Position numbers and translations under genes: made by a program
Assembly (NCBI GenBank): GCA_963699805.1
Contig: CAVOVH010000013.1
Span: 62,001 to 126,000, forward strand
DNA from: JAGTVG01 sp963699805
GTDB lineage: Bacteria > Bacteroidota > Bacteroidia > Cytophagales > Cyclobacteriaceae
Direction: 5' to 3'
Length of the DNA: 64,000 bases
Notes under the pieces: generated by a model
Database searches by the model: none
The model's input: the letters and a program-made list of their open reading frames with translations, nothing else
What the model was told of the DNA's origin: nothing
Part shown: piece after piece, positions 27,728-38,100 of the stretch
Layout: each line of letters starts with the position of its first letter
Position numbering within the stretch: the first letter of the stretch is position 1

Positions 27728-28839
27728 TCAAATTCTGATGAAGATTTTTCTTTTGTATAACCAGTAACATATATACCAAAGTAAAAACAGAACGATCAAA
27801 CTGGTAAGCAATGCTGCGGTAACTTCTCCAGTCCAGCCAAATATTAAGAATGAAAAGGGATGTATGATTCGTTCTATGAATCCAGCGCCTCCTACATGAG
27901 CAAACAGATAAATGAACAAGGGATTCATCCCCACGATCGCAAAGAATATTGACCATTTTTTCTGCTTCATCATATCAATTAACCAGTATGAGAAAGCCAG
28001 CGATAAAATTGTCCATCCACCACTCGCAAGTATGAAGGAAGAGGTGCAGATGCGTTTGATAATGGGCGTGACCGGATCAAGGGCATAACCAGCAACTACG
28101 CCAATCACACCTGCAATGATAAGTATTCTTAGTTTTTGCTGGTTTGTCCGGTCGCTCATCAGTAATTGTCCGGCCAGCACTCCCCATATCGTATGGGCCG
28201 CGGTTGGAATGGCATTAAAAGATACCCAATGTCCATTTAAATCGGCTCCTCCATATTGAAGATCCAGCCAGGTGCCAAAATTTTCATTGGGCACAAACGG
28301 ATGATTAAATCCCGCTACCGGAAAAACACGATAGATCAATTCAGTGATGGCAATCAGGATCAGGGAAAAAATAATCTGGGTCCTGACGGATTTATCCATG
28401 ACCAGGTAGGCCAACAAATAGGTTACGGAAAGTTGTGCCAGCACATTCTGGAACCTGAATTCTATTTTTCCGGGACCTATGCAGTATAAAGCCCATCCGA
28501 ACAGGAGCAGTAAAAGTGCCCGCTGGTAAATATGTTTGCTGATATCTGCTTCCGCTTGCCCCTTTTCCTTCGATTTGCGATGGAATAAGGCATGGCAACC
28601 CCGACAATGAACATAAAGTAGGGCTGTATCAGATCCCAGAAACGAAGCCCATGCCATGGGTGATGATGGAATTGTGTTCCAATAGCACTGATAAGCGTTC
28701 CATCAAAGACTTCGCTCGTCATCAGGGAATAGATTTCTGTCGATTCCGCAATCAACAGAAACATGGTAAGTCCCCGGAAGAAATCCAGTGAGAACAAACG
28801 TTCTACCGATCTTTGGCTATTCAAATCAGTTTGTGTCAC
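27728..28839 (-). pseudogene. DUF5009 / acyltransferase-3-like membrane protein, one frameshift
   Basis: Two overlapping minus-strand frames make one protein. The first (from GTG 28839) has SVERLFSLDFFRGLTMFLLI and FWDLIQPYFMFIVGVAMPYS, the classic start of the YeiB/HGSNAT-like DUF5009 family; it runs out at 28477. The second frame (ending 27728) continues with KEKGQAEADISKHIYQRALL and about eight more membrane helices. The joint is near 28560-28590, in CGAAGGAAAAGGGGCAAG; one extra base in the G-run would join the frames as RRKRGQAEADIS. So either one G is missing in the assembly or the gene is broken. Intact relatives transfer acetyl groups across a membrane onto sugars, such as heparan glucosamine. 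The codirectional upstream gene, GH5, lies 180 bases away. Confidence 0.75.
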
Positions 28840-29019
28840 GATGTAATAATTTAAAGTATGGTATAAATATTCATTATATATTTTAATGCAACATTGAATG
28901 AAAGAGAAATAGGATAATAAAATGGGTATCTTTTTCTTTCGTGATTACTTTCTGTTTCAAAAAAAATATGACTAAAAATTGCACACTTGATATTTTATAA
29001 TCGAGCATAAATTATGTTA

Positions 29020-30219
29020 TTATTTGATATAATCAAATTCCTGTTTTAATATTTCAAAAAGGGGGTTATCCGTTCTTGGCAATGAGGGGTTTTCTCCTCT
29101 TTCCCTGGCCTGCCAGTATTTCCAGCTCAGGGGCTCTGTTCCCAATTCATAATCATAGCCATCCCACTCATCTTCCCTGAATGAGTAGAAAGCCCAATGA
29201 AATCTATTCCGGTTTAAAAAATCAATTAGATCCCTTAAATATTCGGATGCTCCCTCATTTTTTCTCATACATCCAAATTCTCCCGCTACGATGCGGCTCG
29301 GGGAAATGCCTTGGAGTTTCACCCAATTTAAAAATGGCTTGAAATATCCTTCAATCGTATTTTTACCCCAATAAATAGTATCATTTCCAAAAGGGACCTT
29401 TCCCGGATAGACATAATTGTTTTTCTCTTTATAATTTTTATTGGAAGTAAATTCATAGGGTTCATACATATGAAAAGCATATAAAATATTATTACCCGCG
29501 AAAGTCTCCGGCCAATAACAAAAAGCACCCGGCTGACCATACCATCCTGCATCCAGCATCATTACTGCATCTGGATCTATTTTTAAGAGGGCACTTATAA
29601 TTTTCTTGTAAAATTGAAAGAGGTCCCTTGGAGTATCTTTGATTTCATCATACCAATCCAGAAACCTTGAAACCTCTCCGGGGCCAATATGTTCTTCAAT
29701 TCCCATTCCAAATTCAGGACAGGGCTCATTTATAATATTATATGCCACAATATTGGTGTGATCTTTTAGTTGTGAAACCAGATCAGTCCAGAACCGGATG
29801 GATTGTTCCCAATATTCATAGGAATCCCACAATCTTGTATCCCATTGGAAATTGTTATTCTGACGGTACCTGCTACCTGGCAAACTTAACGGAGTGATTA
29901 CGAGTTTAATGTCATATTTTTCAGCCCATTGAATCACCTGCTCCAATATGGCAAGATCTTCTTCAACTAAGCCCTGGTAATTGGAGGCATCCCCAATCAA
30001 AAAATCGCGATGGGCTGAACTCCATTTATCATAGGTCAGCCGGACCCATTCTACTCCAAGTTCACTTGCCTCCCTAAACCATGTTTCAGTGGGGACCTGA
30101 TTAAAATAATTTGTTCCTTTTCTCTGTGTATTCCAGAACTCGATTGTTGAAGCAAAAGAATAAGAGGTCAAGGACGAACAATGAATAAATACAATAAAGA
30201 TTAAAATACTTAGGCGCAT
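29020..30219 (-). CDS. Glycoside hydrolase family 5-like endoglycanase, exported
   Basis: A 399-residue protein with a signal peptide (LSILIFIVFIHCSSLTSYSFA). It is a GH5-type barrel: the catalytic acid/base is Glu165 in IVAYNIINEPCPEFG and the nucleophile is Glu314 in RIVAGEFGCMRKNE; the motif LDAGWYG precedes the sixth strand and IRFWTDLVSQLKDH the fourth. Family members cleave beta-glycosidic bonds in cellulose, mannan and other chains. The substrate cannot be chosen from motifs. It lies 17 bases from the DUF4832 gene upstream, so the two are cotranscribed and may act on the same polymer. Confidence 0.85.
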   Translation of the reverse strand: MRLSILIFIVFIHCSSLTSYSFASTIEFWNTQRKGTNYFNQVPTETWFREASELGVEWVRLTYDKWSSAHRDFLIGDASNYQGLVEEDLAILEQVIQWAEKYDIKLVITPLSLPGSRYRQNNNFQWDTRLWDSYEYWEQSIRFWTDLVSQLKDHTNIVAYNIINEPCPEFGMGIEEHIGPGEVSRFLDWYDEIKDTPRDLFQFYKKIISALLKIDPDAVMMLDAGWYGQPGAFCYWPETFAGNNILYAFHMYEPYEFTSNKNYKEKNNYVYPGKVPFGNDTIYWGKNTIEGYFKPFLNWVKLQGISPSRIVAGEFGCMRKNEGASEYLRDLIDFLNRNRFHWAFYSFREDEWDGYDYELGTEPLSWKYWQARERGENPSLPRTDNPLFEILKQEFDYIK

Positions 30220-30236
30220 GTTAACTGTTAATTAGA

Positions 30237-31628
30237 TTATTCGATCCTGATATCTCCTACAGGATACCATCCGTCAGCTGTTTTGCCTTCTATCGCGATG
30301 GGAACGAGGCGATCGGGAGCACTGTGGAATACCAGTCCCATTTCCAAGGCATAATCCCCGGCTGATAATTCTGGAGGAATGGGGTATTCGACTTCTACTG
30401 AAATACTGCCTGGCAACCAACCGCGGATAGATTGCGCTGATATATTTATGTCCTGAATTTGATCCCGGTTGTCCCTGAGCCGGAATGCAACCCGAAAATC
30501 GCGATAGGGTGGAGCAATTCCCTTATTTTCCCAGTCCAGTAAGATGCCAAGGTTTGACCCCGGATCAATACTTTTTTCAAAACTTATCTTTCTTAACACC
30601 AGTCTGAATCCCAGATTCATGACCAGTCTTTCGACCTCAGATTTATATTCATCAGGGATATAATCGGACTTGTTATGTGCCAGAGAAGCATGCCACGCAA
30701 TGGCGTCATTGATAATCTGAGTGATGGCTTTTCCTTCAGAATACCAGCTTTTCATGGTATAACATGATTCCAGGGCGACCGGACCATTTTTCCACGCATC
30801 GGGAATCAGCTCATGAGCGGGCCAATAGGAATCATGGTGATGATTCCATCCCATCCCATCAGGCAGATAATTACCCCAGCAATCACCCCGCCAGGCACTA
30901 CGTCCCTTTGCTGCTGCATAGGCAATGCCTTCCTTGTCATCCACAAGGGCAATCAACGGTGTGTTGGGGAAAGATTCATAATAAAGGTCTATGATCTCAT
31001 TACGTGTTTCCCGGCTAGGCATCAGTTCAGGGTGACAGTATTCATGCCATTCTCCCCAGAGGCCCACCGAACCAATATCCACGGAACCAAGGTCGGGATG
31101 TCCGTCATACCGATCGCCTATGGTGCGGATCAATTTTGTATGATACGCTTTGATCACCGGATCCTCCAGGTCAGGACTGTAATAATCTTCATTTTCGCAA
31201 TTGGTCCATCGCATGCTGACGCCTTTATCAACCAGCCATTGCGGAATGCCAACTTCGTATTCACCCGGCCACTCCAGCATGATCCGGAATTCAAGTGTTT
31301 GACCATTTTCATGTGCCCTTTCGAGATGCCCGTCAATCAAAGCCCAGTTATATTCTCCTTCCTGAGGTTCAATTTGTTCCCACATCCAGCGAAAATATGC
31401 TGAGCCTGAACTGAAAGGCATGTCACGTAAACTCTGATCCTCATCAGCAAACCTGCCAAATGTCTGAAAGCCAATACCGGGGATCTTAAGAAAACCTGTA
31501 TATTCTTTGATATCCGAGACCTCTTTTTCGGGTTCTGAGTCCTTTGAACAATTAATTGGAATAATTGACAAAAAAAGGAGGGGGAAAATTTTTAAAAATT
31601 TTACAGTAACATTAATATACCGTGCCAT
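30237..31628 (-). CDS. DUF4832 domain lipoprotein (second copy), GH-A-like barrel
   Basis: A 463-residue protein with a lipoprotein-like signal (LLFLSIIPINCSKDSEPEKE). It follows the same plan as the protein at 4164: an opening FLKIPGIGFQTFGRFADED, a barrel strand SAYFRWMWEQIEPQEGEYNW, SVDIGSVGLWGEWHE with the conserved Trp-Gly-Glu, and the C-terminal DUF4832 sandwich (LDWENKGIAPPYRDFRVAFRLR to DGWYPVGDIRI). The two differ in the residues after WGE (GDG against WHE), so they may be tuned to different substrates. It lies 17 bases from GH5 and 29 from the EamA transporter, in one operon with agaS. Enzymatic activity is presumed from the fold, not shown. Confidence 0.8.
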   Translation of the reverse strand: MARYINVTVKFLKIFPLLFLSIIPINCSKDSEPEKEVSDIKEYTGFLKIPGIGFQTFGRFADEDQSLRDMPFSSGSAYFRWMWEQIEPQEGEYNWALIDGHLERAHENGQTLEFRIMLEWPGEYEVGIPQWLVDKGVSMRWTNCENEDYYSPDLEDPVIKAYHTKLIRTIGDRYDGHPDLGSVDIGSVGLWGEWHEYCHPELMPSRETRNEIIDLYYESFPNTPLIALVDDKEGIAYAAAKGRSAWRGDCWGNYLPDGMGWNHHHDSYWPAHELIPDAWKNGPVALESCYTMKSWYSEGKAITQIINDAIAWHASLAHNKSDYIPDEYKSEVERLVMNLGFRLVLRKISFEKSIDPGSNLGILLDWENKGIAPPYRDFRVAFRLRDNRDQIQDINISAQSIRGWLPGSISVEVEYPIPPELSAGDYALEMGLVFHSAPDRLVPIAIEGKTADGWYPVGDIRIE

Positions 31629-31657
31629 AATCGATCCGATTTAATCAGTTCTTTAGT

Positions 31658-32533
31658 TTATTCATTTTCAAGTGCCAGCAAAAATGCCGAAAATACCGCA
31701 AGTACGATTCCGATCATGATAATCAGATGCGGAATTACCTGGTAAATTGAAAGGGATATGATGATTGTAATAACAGGAGCCAACGCATTCGTCATGGGGC
31801 TGACGATGATCGCCTTTCCATAACGGAAGGCATATACCAGCATCAAAGCTCCTACCGCATTCAATATCTGTATCATTCCGGTCATCCAGGGGCCCTTAAA
31901 TCCCCAGTTAATGGGTTGACTGAAATCTGTCATCCAGATTGCGAACGGAATAAGTGCAATACCTGTCAACATCATATAAAAAAAAATGCTTTCGGCTCTC
32001 ATGGATTGATTGGCAAACTTCATCACAAAAGCCTGTAATCCCCAGGCCAGGAAAACCAACAGGGATAAAAGGATCCATAAATAATTATCAGAATGGATAC
32101 CCTCCACTGATTGGTACGACAGCAGCGGTATGGCCAAAAGAGCCAGAAAAATCCCAATCCAGCCACGTATACTGGCTTTTTCTTTCAAAAAAATTAACGA
32201 AAGTATAATTGTGACTACAGGAGACAAAGAAATGAAAGGGAATACCAGGTAAGCGGGTCCAGATCTGAGGGCCAAGAAAAGGATGAGCTGGCCACCGGCA
32301 CCCGTTAATCCAATCGTAAGACCAAGATAAATTGAACGGGCATTAAATTCCAGCCTCCATTTGACTAACCAAAGTGCAATCAGGGAAGGAAATATCATGG
32401 TCAATGCCCAGACAGAATAGCCAAGCGTAGCCGGGAAACCACTTTTTTCAGGTATCTCGATCAGGGCACCCCAAAGGCCCCAGAAAGTCGTAGTTATAAT
32501 GGCAAACAGTAACCAGGGTTTTCCTTTCTGCAT
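31658..32533 (-). CDS. EamA/DMT-superfamily transporter
   Basis: A 291-residue protein with ten hydrophobic helices in two repeats of five (for example LLFAIITTTFWGLWGALIEIP, VFPFISLSPVVTIILSLIFL and MLVYAFRYGKAIIVSPMTNAL). This is the EamA/RhaT drug-metabolite-transporter fold. It lies only 6 bases after the agaS stop, so it is translationally close to the deaminase-isomerase gene. Import of the amino sugar or export of a by-product are both possible; RhaT-like members take up sugars with protons. The substrate cannot be decided. Confidence 0.8.
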   Translation of the reverse strand: MQKGKPWLLFAIITTTFWGLWGALIEIPEKSGFPATLGYSVWALTMIFPSLIALWLVKWRLEFNARSIYLGLTIGLTGAGGQLILFLALRSGPAYLVFPFISLSPVVTIILSLIFLKEKASIRGWIGIFLALLAIPLLSYQSVEGIHSDNYLWILLSLLVFLAWGLQAFVMKFANQSMRAESIFFYMMLTGIALIPFAIWMTDFSQPINWGFKGPWMTGMIQILNAVGALMLVYAFRYGKAIIVSPMTNALAPVITIIISLSIYQVIPHLIIMIGIVLAVFSAFLLALENE

Positions 32534-32539
32534 GCTGAA

Positions 32540-33706
32540 TCAGTATGAATATATCTTAACTCCCTGGACTACTCTCGAAATGACGCCGGATTCAGAAGGA
32601 TTATCCGGGTTGAATCCAAGACCAAGAGATTTGAAGTATCCTAAAATTTGAGCTGGCAACACATCACAAACAGATATAAACGACTCATCGATCGTTCCAA
32701 TGCCATCACCAAGGATAATATCGAGATCTAGGCAATAATTTCTCTCCATTGGACTTTCAGATACTCCGATGGCATACATCCCAAGTTCCTGTTTACAAAC
32801 TTCGGAGACGAGGTCATTTTCATATTGTTCCACATATTTGTTATTGCTGAACAAATAAATGACTAGGGTCGATTTATCTATGACAGCTTTTGGACCGTGT
32901 CGAAAACCAAGGAAGGAATCGTGTTTGCAAATGATCTTCCCGTTTGTAAGTTCCTGCAATTTTAAATGGGATTCCCTGGCAGCTCCCCTAAGCGGACCGG
33001 ATCCCAGGAACACCACTCTTTTAAAATCTTTTTTAGATATCTGAAATAGTTTTTCCGAATAATTCTTTAATATTTTGACTCCATAAGAAACCAATATGGA
33101 TACCTGCCTTTCCAGATCTTTCATATCATGGATCTTTGAGATCAGAATTCCACTTAACAGCATGGAGGTAAAGCTGGCCGTCATGGCCAATCCTTTATCA
33201 TTGGTCTCCGGAGGTAATAAGAATACCAGATTATTTTTTTTATTTTTCTCCTGGGCTAATTTACCGTTCGCATTGCAGGTAATAATCAGGTGATAAACCT
33301 GGGTACATAATTCATTTACCAGGTTTACAGCGGCGATGCTTTCTGGGCTATCTCCCGATCGGGCGAATGAAACAAGCAGGGTAGGTCTTTCTTTCTGAAG
33401 AAAAAGATCAGGATGGGTCACCAGGTCGGTTGTACTGATAGCCCGGGTCAATACATGGGTGTTTTTTTGAAACGAACCTTGTAAGGCCACTCCGATAAAT
33501 GCCGAACTGCCTGCCCCGGTCAGGATGACTACCAATTCTTTTTTACTATAAACGTGATCCAGGAATTTCCTCAGATCGAATTGCTGTTTCAGAATATATT
33601 GCCAGGTTTGCCTCCAGAGATCTGGTTGACTGGAAATTTCAAAAGAAGTGTTGTTCTTAAATGTTGTATTCCTGTCCAGATAATTAGATGGGCCTGTATG
33701 ATTCAT
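32540..33706 (-). CDS. agaS: AgaS-type SIS-domain galactosamine-6-phosphate deaminase/isomerase
   Basis: A 388-residue cytoplasmic protein with two sugar isomerase (SIS) domains. The first carries ILTGAGSSAFIGVALQGSF and LLVSFARSGDSPESIAAVNLV, and the second FLGSGPLRGAARESHLKLQEL followed by SFLGFRHGPKAVID, which is typical of the AgaS branch of the GlmS-like family. AgaS converts GalN-6-phosphate to tagatose-6-phosphate and ammonia. Length and motifs agree with Escherichia coli and Shewanella AgaS. It is divergent from a DeoR-type regulator gene (233 bases between starts), the classic arrangement of aga loci, and is 6 bases ahead of an EamA transporter. The kinase (17737) and aldolase (15909) that use its product are in the same window. 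Confidence 0.87.
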   Translation of the reverse strand: MNHTGPSNYLDRNTTFKNNTSFEISSQPDLWRQTWQYILKQQFDLRKFLDHVYSKKELVVILTGAGSSAFIGVALQGSFQKNTHVLTRAISTTDLVTHPDLFLQKERPTLLVSFARSGDSPESIAAVNLVNELCTQVYHLIITCNANGKLAQEKNKKNNLVFLLPPETNDKGLAMTASFTSMLLSGILISKIHDMKDLERQVSILVSYGVKILKNYSEKLFQISKKDFKRVVFLGSGPLRGAARESHLKLQELTNGKIICKHDSFLGFRHGPKAVIDKSTLVIYLFSNNKYVEQYENDLVSEVCKQELGMYAIGVSESPMERNYCLDLDIILGDGIGTIDESFISVCDVLPAQILGYFKSLGLGFNPDNPSESGVISRVVQGVKIYSY

Positions 33707-33939
33707 AAAAAATAGTAGAAAAAGTTATTTTTTATAGGATAATAAAGGTAATATTTTTTTTAAGAAAACAAATGATATGATATGAAAAATAATAGATAAT
33801 AATAAGTATTTAAAAGATATTATCTTTCATTTGATTTAGATAAATTTTATTTATATTTATAATTATATCATTCGAAACTTTAAAGCAGGCCGTATGGGTA
33901 AATAAAAATTTTTTTGGTGAACTATTCGAATTAAATAAG
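33707..33939. promoter_or_regulatory. agaS / regulator divergent promoter region
   Basis: A very AT-rich 233-base gap between divergent starts. On the plus strand TTTG at 33830-33833, an 18-base spacer and TATATTTA at 33852-33859 form a possible promoter for the regulator. AATGATAT (33771-33778) and ATATCATT (33865-33872) are inverted copies 86 bases apart, and TTCGAA occurs at 33871-33876 and 33925-33930. These could be operators of the DeoR-type protein. The AT content makes chance matches likely. Confidence 0.3.
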
Positions 33940-34716
33940 ATGGAAAAGACCAAAAGAAATACGGTGCAGAGAAGAACCATAATTCTCGAGCAATTGGATG
34001 GGCAAGGTCAGGTATTTGTCAACGATCTAAGCAAACAATTTGAGGTAAGTGAAGTAACAGTACGGAATGATTTATTACAGCTGGAGAAAAAAAATATGCT
34101 TATCCGCGCCAGAGGAGGAGCCATTAAGACCAATCGGGTTGGAATCGATTATGAACTTTCAAAGAAGCATAAGTTAAACCTGGAACTGAAGCAGAGAATT
34201 GGCAAAAGAGCCGCAAAATTGATTGGGGATGGGGATACGATCATTATTGATTCGGGGACTACCACGATGGAGATGACGAAAAATATATCCCCCGAATGTC
34301 ACATTACTGTCATAACCAACGCGTTAAATATCGCCAACCAGTTGGCTCACAGTCAGAATAAGGAAGTCATAATGCCCGGCGGATTCCTAAGAAAGGAATC
34401 ATTATCCCTGGTGGGCACTCCAGCTGAAAAAAGTTTTAAAAGTTTCCTGAGTGATAAGTTGTTTCTGGGCGTTGATGGCTTCGATATTGATTACGGCTTA
34501 ATGACCCCAAATATCGAGGAAGCACACCTGAATCAAACAATGATTGAGATTTCACGACAGGTGATCGTGCTGGCGGATTCCAGTAAAATTTTTAAAAGAA
34601 ACCTGGCGATCATTTGCCCGATTTCCAAGATCCATATATTGGTAACCGATGATGGGATCCCTCCTTATTACAAGACAAATCTCGAGAAATTGGGCATAGA
34701 AGTCATCATTGCCTGA
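33940..34716 (+). CDS. DeoR/GlpR-family transcriptional regulator (AgaR-like by context)
   Basis: A 258-residue protein with the standard DeoR layout. The N-terminal winged helix-turn-helix is RRTIILEQLDGQGQVFVNDL followed by FEVSEVTVRNDLLQLEKKNM and IRARGGAI, and the C-terminal sensor domain (DeoRC, related to sugar isomerases) contains DGDTIIIDSGTTTMEMTKNI, HITVITNALNIA, MPGGFLRKESLSLVG and DKLFLGVDGFDIDYGLMTPN. Such repressors bind a phosphorylated sugar and release DNA. Divergent transcription from agaS suggests that it senses GalN-6-phosphate, tagatose-6-phosphate or a relative, and controls agaS and possibly the susCD series 481 bases downstream. It is the only transcription factor seen in the window. 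Confidence 0.88.
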   Translation: MEKTKRNTVQRRTIILEQLDGQGQVFVNDLSKQFEVSEVTVRNDLLQLEKKNMLIRARGGAIKTNRVGIDYELSKKHKLNLELKQRIGKRAAKLIGDGDTIIIDSGTTTMEMTKNISPECHITVITNALNIANQLAHSQNKEVIMPGGFLRKESLSLVGTPAEKSFKSFLSDKLFLGVDGFDIDYGLMTPNIEEAHLNQTMIEISRQVIVLADSSKIFKRNLAIICPISKIHILVTDDGIPPYYKTNLEKLGIEVIIA

Positions 34717-34820
34717 TAAATATTATCAACGAAATTTTTATTGATTCGGGCACATTGAAAATAAATCCTTCTTTGTGATCATTTTCTTGAATGACCACCT
34801 ATAAACTCAGCCTAGGAAAC

Positions 34821-34866
34821 AAAAAAAAGCCCGATATCACCTGGTGGGTATTAACAAATCGGGATT
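34821..34866. terminator. Terminator-like inverted repeat after the DeoR-type gene
   Basis: Nine-base arms AAGCCCGAT (34828-34836) and ATCGGGATT (34858-34866) pair around a 21-base loop; an A-run precedes the left arm, so on the opposite strand it would be followed by T residues. The plus-strand T-run is short, which lowers confidence. Confidence 0.35.
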
Positions 34867-35062
34867 TAAACCATTCGTGGGATTGTTTCAAATAAATTTT
34901 CATGCGCTTCTGAAAGTCACATCGTCTTTAGGATTTGGGATCTCTGGTCTCTGCTTTTAACCTCCCATTCCCGAAATGGTAGCAAAATTAATTTCAAAAG
35001 AATTAATACATAATTATCTTTTGAAACCTTAATAAATGCCGTGAATTAATTCAAAAAATGTC

Positions 35063-35094
35063 TTGACTTTAAAAAAAATAATATAGTACTTTAT
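35063..35094 (+). promoter_or_regulatory. Candidate susC promoter
   Basis: TTG (within TCTTGACTTT) at 35063-35065 is followed 21 bases later by TACTTTAT at 35087-35094, similar to the Bacteroidota TTTG / TAnnTTTG pattern and to the candidate at 8433-8463. It would give a leader of about 100 bases before susC. Confidence 0.3.
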
Positions 35095-35197
35095 TAAGAT
35101 AACGAAACGAAATTCATTTTTAAATATAAAATAAGAATCAACCCCCGTTTATAATTATCATTGTTTTAATTTTTTATCATTTTAACAACATATCGAT

Positions 35198-38100
35198 ATG
35201 AATCTAAAACTACTACAATCCTATTCAGGATTATTAAAGCCTGTATTACGTGGCTTTATGCTTCAGTGTTTTCTTTTGATTATATTTTCAGCGGCAGTTT
35301 ATGCACAGGGAATACTGGTTAAAGGAAAGGTAACTGATGAGAACAATTTACCTGCTCCTGGTGTGAATGTTCTAATAATGGGAACAACTACTGGTACCAT
35401 AACGGACATTGACGGAAGTTTTTCAGTAAACGTACCTGGTCCGGATGCAGTTCTGCTCTTTAGCTATGTGGGATATAAAGCACAGCAGGTTAAAGTTGGT
35501 TCGCAAACTGAAATCAACCTTAGATTAGAAGTTGATATTTCACAGTTGGAGGAGATAGTTGTCACTGGATACGGTGTTCAAAGGCGATCTGATCTGACCG
35601 GGGCCATTACTACCATTCCTTCGAGGGAGATCACGGAGTTACCATTGGCCAGGACCGACCAAGCATTGCAGGGAAGAACAAGTGGGGTATATGTCTTGAA
35701 TACGGATGCTTCACCCGGGGGAGAAACGTTGATAAGGATCAGAGGAAATAATTCCATCAATGGGGGAAATCAGCCATTGATCGTGATCGACGGATTGCAG
35801 GGAGGGGATCTGACTTCCCTGAATCCAATGGATATTGAATCCATTGAGATCCTGAAAGACGCGTCGGCCACTGCTATATATGGTTCCCGTGGCGCCAATG
35901 GGGTGATCCTGATCACCACCAAACTGGGAAAATTAGGAAAACCTGTGATTGATGCCAGTGTGTCGGTAGGACTTCAGAAATTAGCCAAAAAAATAGGTGT
36001 CATGAGCGCGGCGCAATATGCCCGATTCAATAATTTACAAAGGAGTATAAATACGGGTGGTGGAAATACACCGATATACAATTTTACCGAAGAGGATATC
36101 GCAAGGTACGAAAGAGAGGGATTTGGTACAGATTGGCAGGATATAATTTATGAAACGGGTGTCATTCAAAATTATCAAATCAGTGTGAGCGGAGCCACCG
36201 ACCGTCTGAAGTATATGGTTTCTACAAACTATCTTGACCATCAAGGGATTCTGAAGGCTTCCGCCTATGACCGCATCTCTTTGCGTGCCAATATTGCTGC
36301 GGATATTTCAGAAAGGGTTGATTTTGGCTTGAATTGGGCTTTCACAAAAGAAACTTACAAATCCCCTGCTTTTAGAAGGGCAGATAATGTGGCATTTGTG
36401 GCTCAGGCGATTAATGTGGCCCCGCGTTGGCCGGCAACCACTCCCGTGTATGATGAGGATGGCAATTATTCACGTGCCGATCCGAGATTAGCCGCTGGCG
36501 ACACATGGAATCCATTGGCCAGCACAGTAGAACCGGTCATGGATCGACCGACTTACAGGAACAATGCCAACCTTTATCTTAATTTTGAAATAGTGAAAGG
36601 CTTGAGCTTTAAAATTACAGGGGGGGCATTAATCACAAATACCGAAAGAAGGGATTATTATAATACAAAGACGATGTCAGGTTTTGCAAATAATGGAGAA
36701 GGATATTTAAGTGAATCTTCTTCCGAAAGATATCAGAATAGCAATATTCTTACCTATGAAAATACTTTTGCTGAAAAACATCATCTAATTGCAACAGGTG
36801 TTCTGGAGCAGATCTATGATAAAGGTCATGGGTACTATACTACGGCCAGGAATTTTATTGTGGATCAATTGGGATTCAATAATATAGCAGGAGCCCAGCA
36901 ACTTTCAATGGGTTCATGGGCCAACGAGCGATCCTTGCTTTCTTATCTGGGACGGATTAACTACGTGTATGACGACAGGTATCTGGCTACTTTTACGTAC
37001 CGGGCAGATGCTTCATCAGTATTTGGCGCTGATAATAAATGGGGTTATTTCCCATCAGGATCCGTGGCATGGAGATTATCCGAAGAAAGTTTCATGCAAG
37101 GATCCTCTACCATATCAGATCTTAAAATACGTGCCAGTTATGGTAAAACAGGTAACCAGGGGATCAGTCCTTATCAATCACTGGCAAGGCTTTATTCAGA
37201 ACCTGGAGACTGGGGCCCTGATTATCCTTACAATGGGACTTCACCCACCAATACCGGATTTGCAATAGGAGGCCTGGCGAATCCCAATTTAAAATGGGAA
37301 ACCACTACTCAATCAAATATTGGCGTGGATCTGGCGATGTTTAATGGGAGATTAACTTCTACGATTGATGTATATAAGAAAGTCACGGATGACCTGCTGA
37401 TGCCCAGGGAATTGGCTGGTTATATAGGTATAAGCAGTATAATTGATAATATTGGTTCTATTGAAAATAAAGGGTTGGAGATATTAATAGGTGGGGATCC
37501 GATTGTGGGTGACTTCAACTGGAATACTTCAGTAAATTTCACGATGAACCGGAACAAAGTTCTCGACCTGGGGGCTGATGAGATAATTACTTATTCCACT
37601 ACGTTTGGTGGATATGGTTTGGGTGAATTCATGGTGCTTGAAGTCGGGGAACCATTTGGAACGATGAGAGGATGGGAGTTTCTTGGAATCTGGGGAACGG
37701 ATCAGGCAGAAGAAGCTCGCGCATATGGCCAGCTTCCTGGAGATTCCACACTATTTGGATGCGGATAAAAACGGGGTTGTGGATGAAGATGACAGGGTGG
37801 TCATCGGCAACGGATATCCTGATTTTACATGGGGTTGGTCCAACCGACTTACCTGGAAAAACTTGGATTTATCCTTCCTTTTCATGGGGATGCAGGGAGT
37901 CGACCTGTTTAACCAGTTAAGGATCAGAAGAGAATCCTATGAAGCAAACGACCCCAGAGTACTGAACTATTGGACACCGGAAAACCAGGATACGGATGTC
38001 CCTGGTTTGATTGATGGGGCATACCGTGAATCTCAGGCACTGGAAAACAAGATATTTATTGATAATGAAACTTCCAGGTGGGTAGAGGATGCCTCTTTTA

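Larger units (their letters stand above)
34717..35197. promoter_or_regulatory. 481-base region before susC with terminator-like hairpin and promoter candidate
   Basis: No gene is present. The first half holds an inverted repeat, AAGCCCGAT (34828-34836) and ATCGGGATT (34858-34866), which could end the regulator transcript. The second half holds a promoter-like pair at 35063-35094. The remainder is AT-rich without recognisable structure. Confidence 0.45.

Noticed and set aside
30813..31403. 196-codon plus-strand frame
   Set aside because: It is the antisense of the DUF4832 lipoprotein, which has family motifs throughout.
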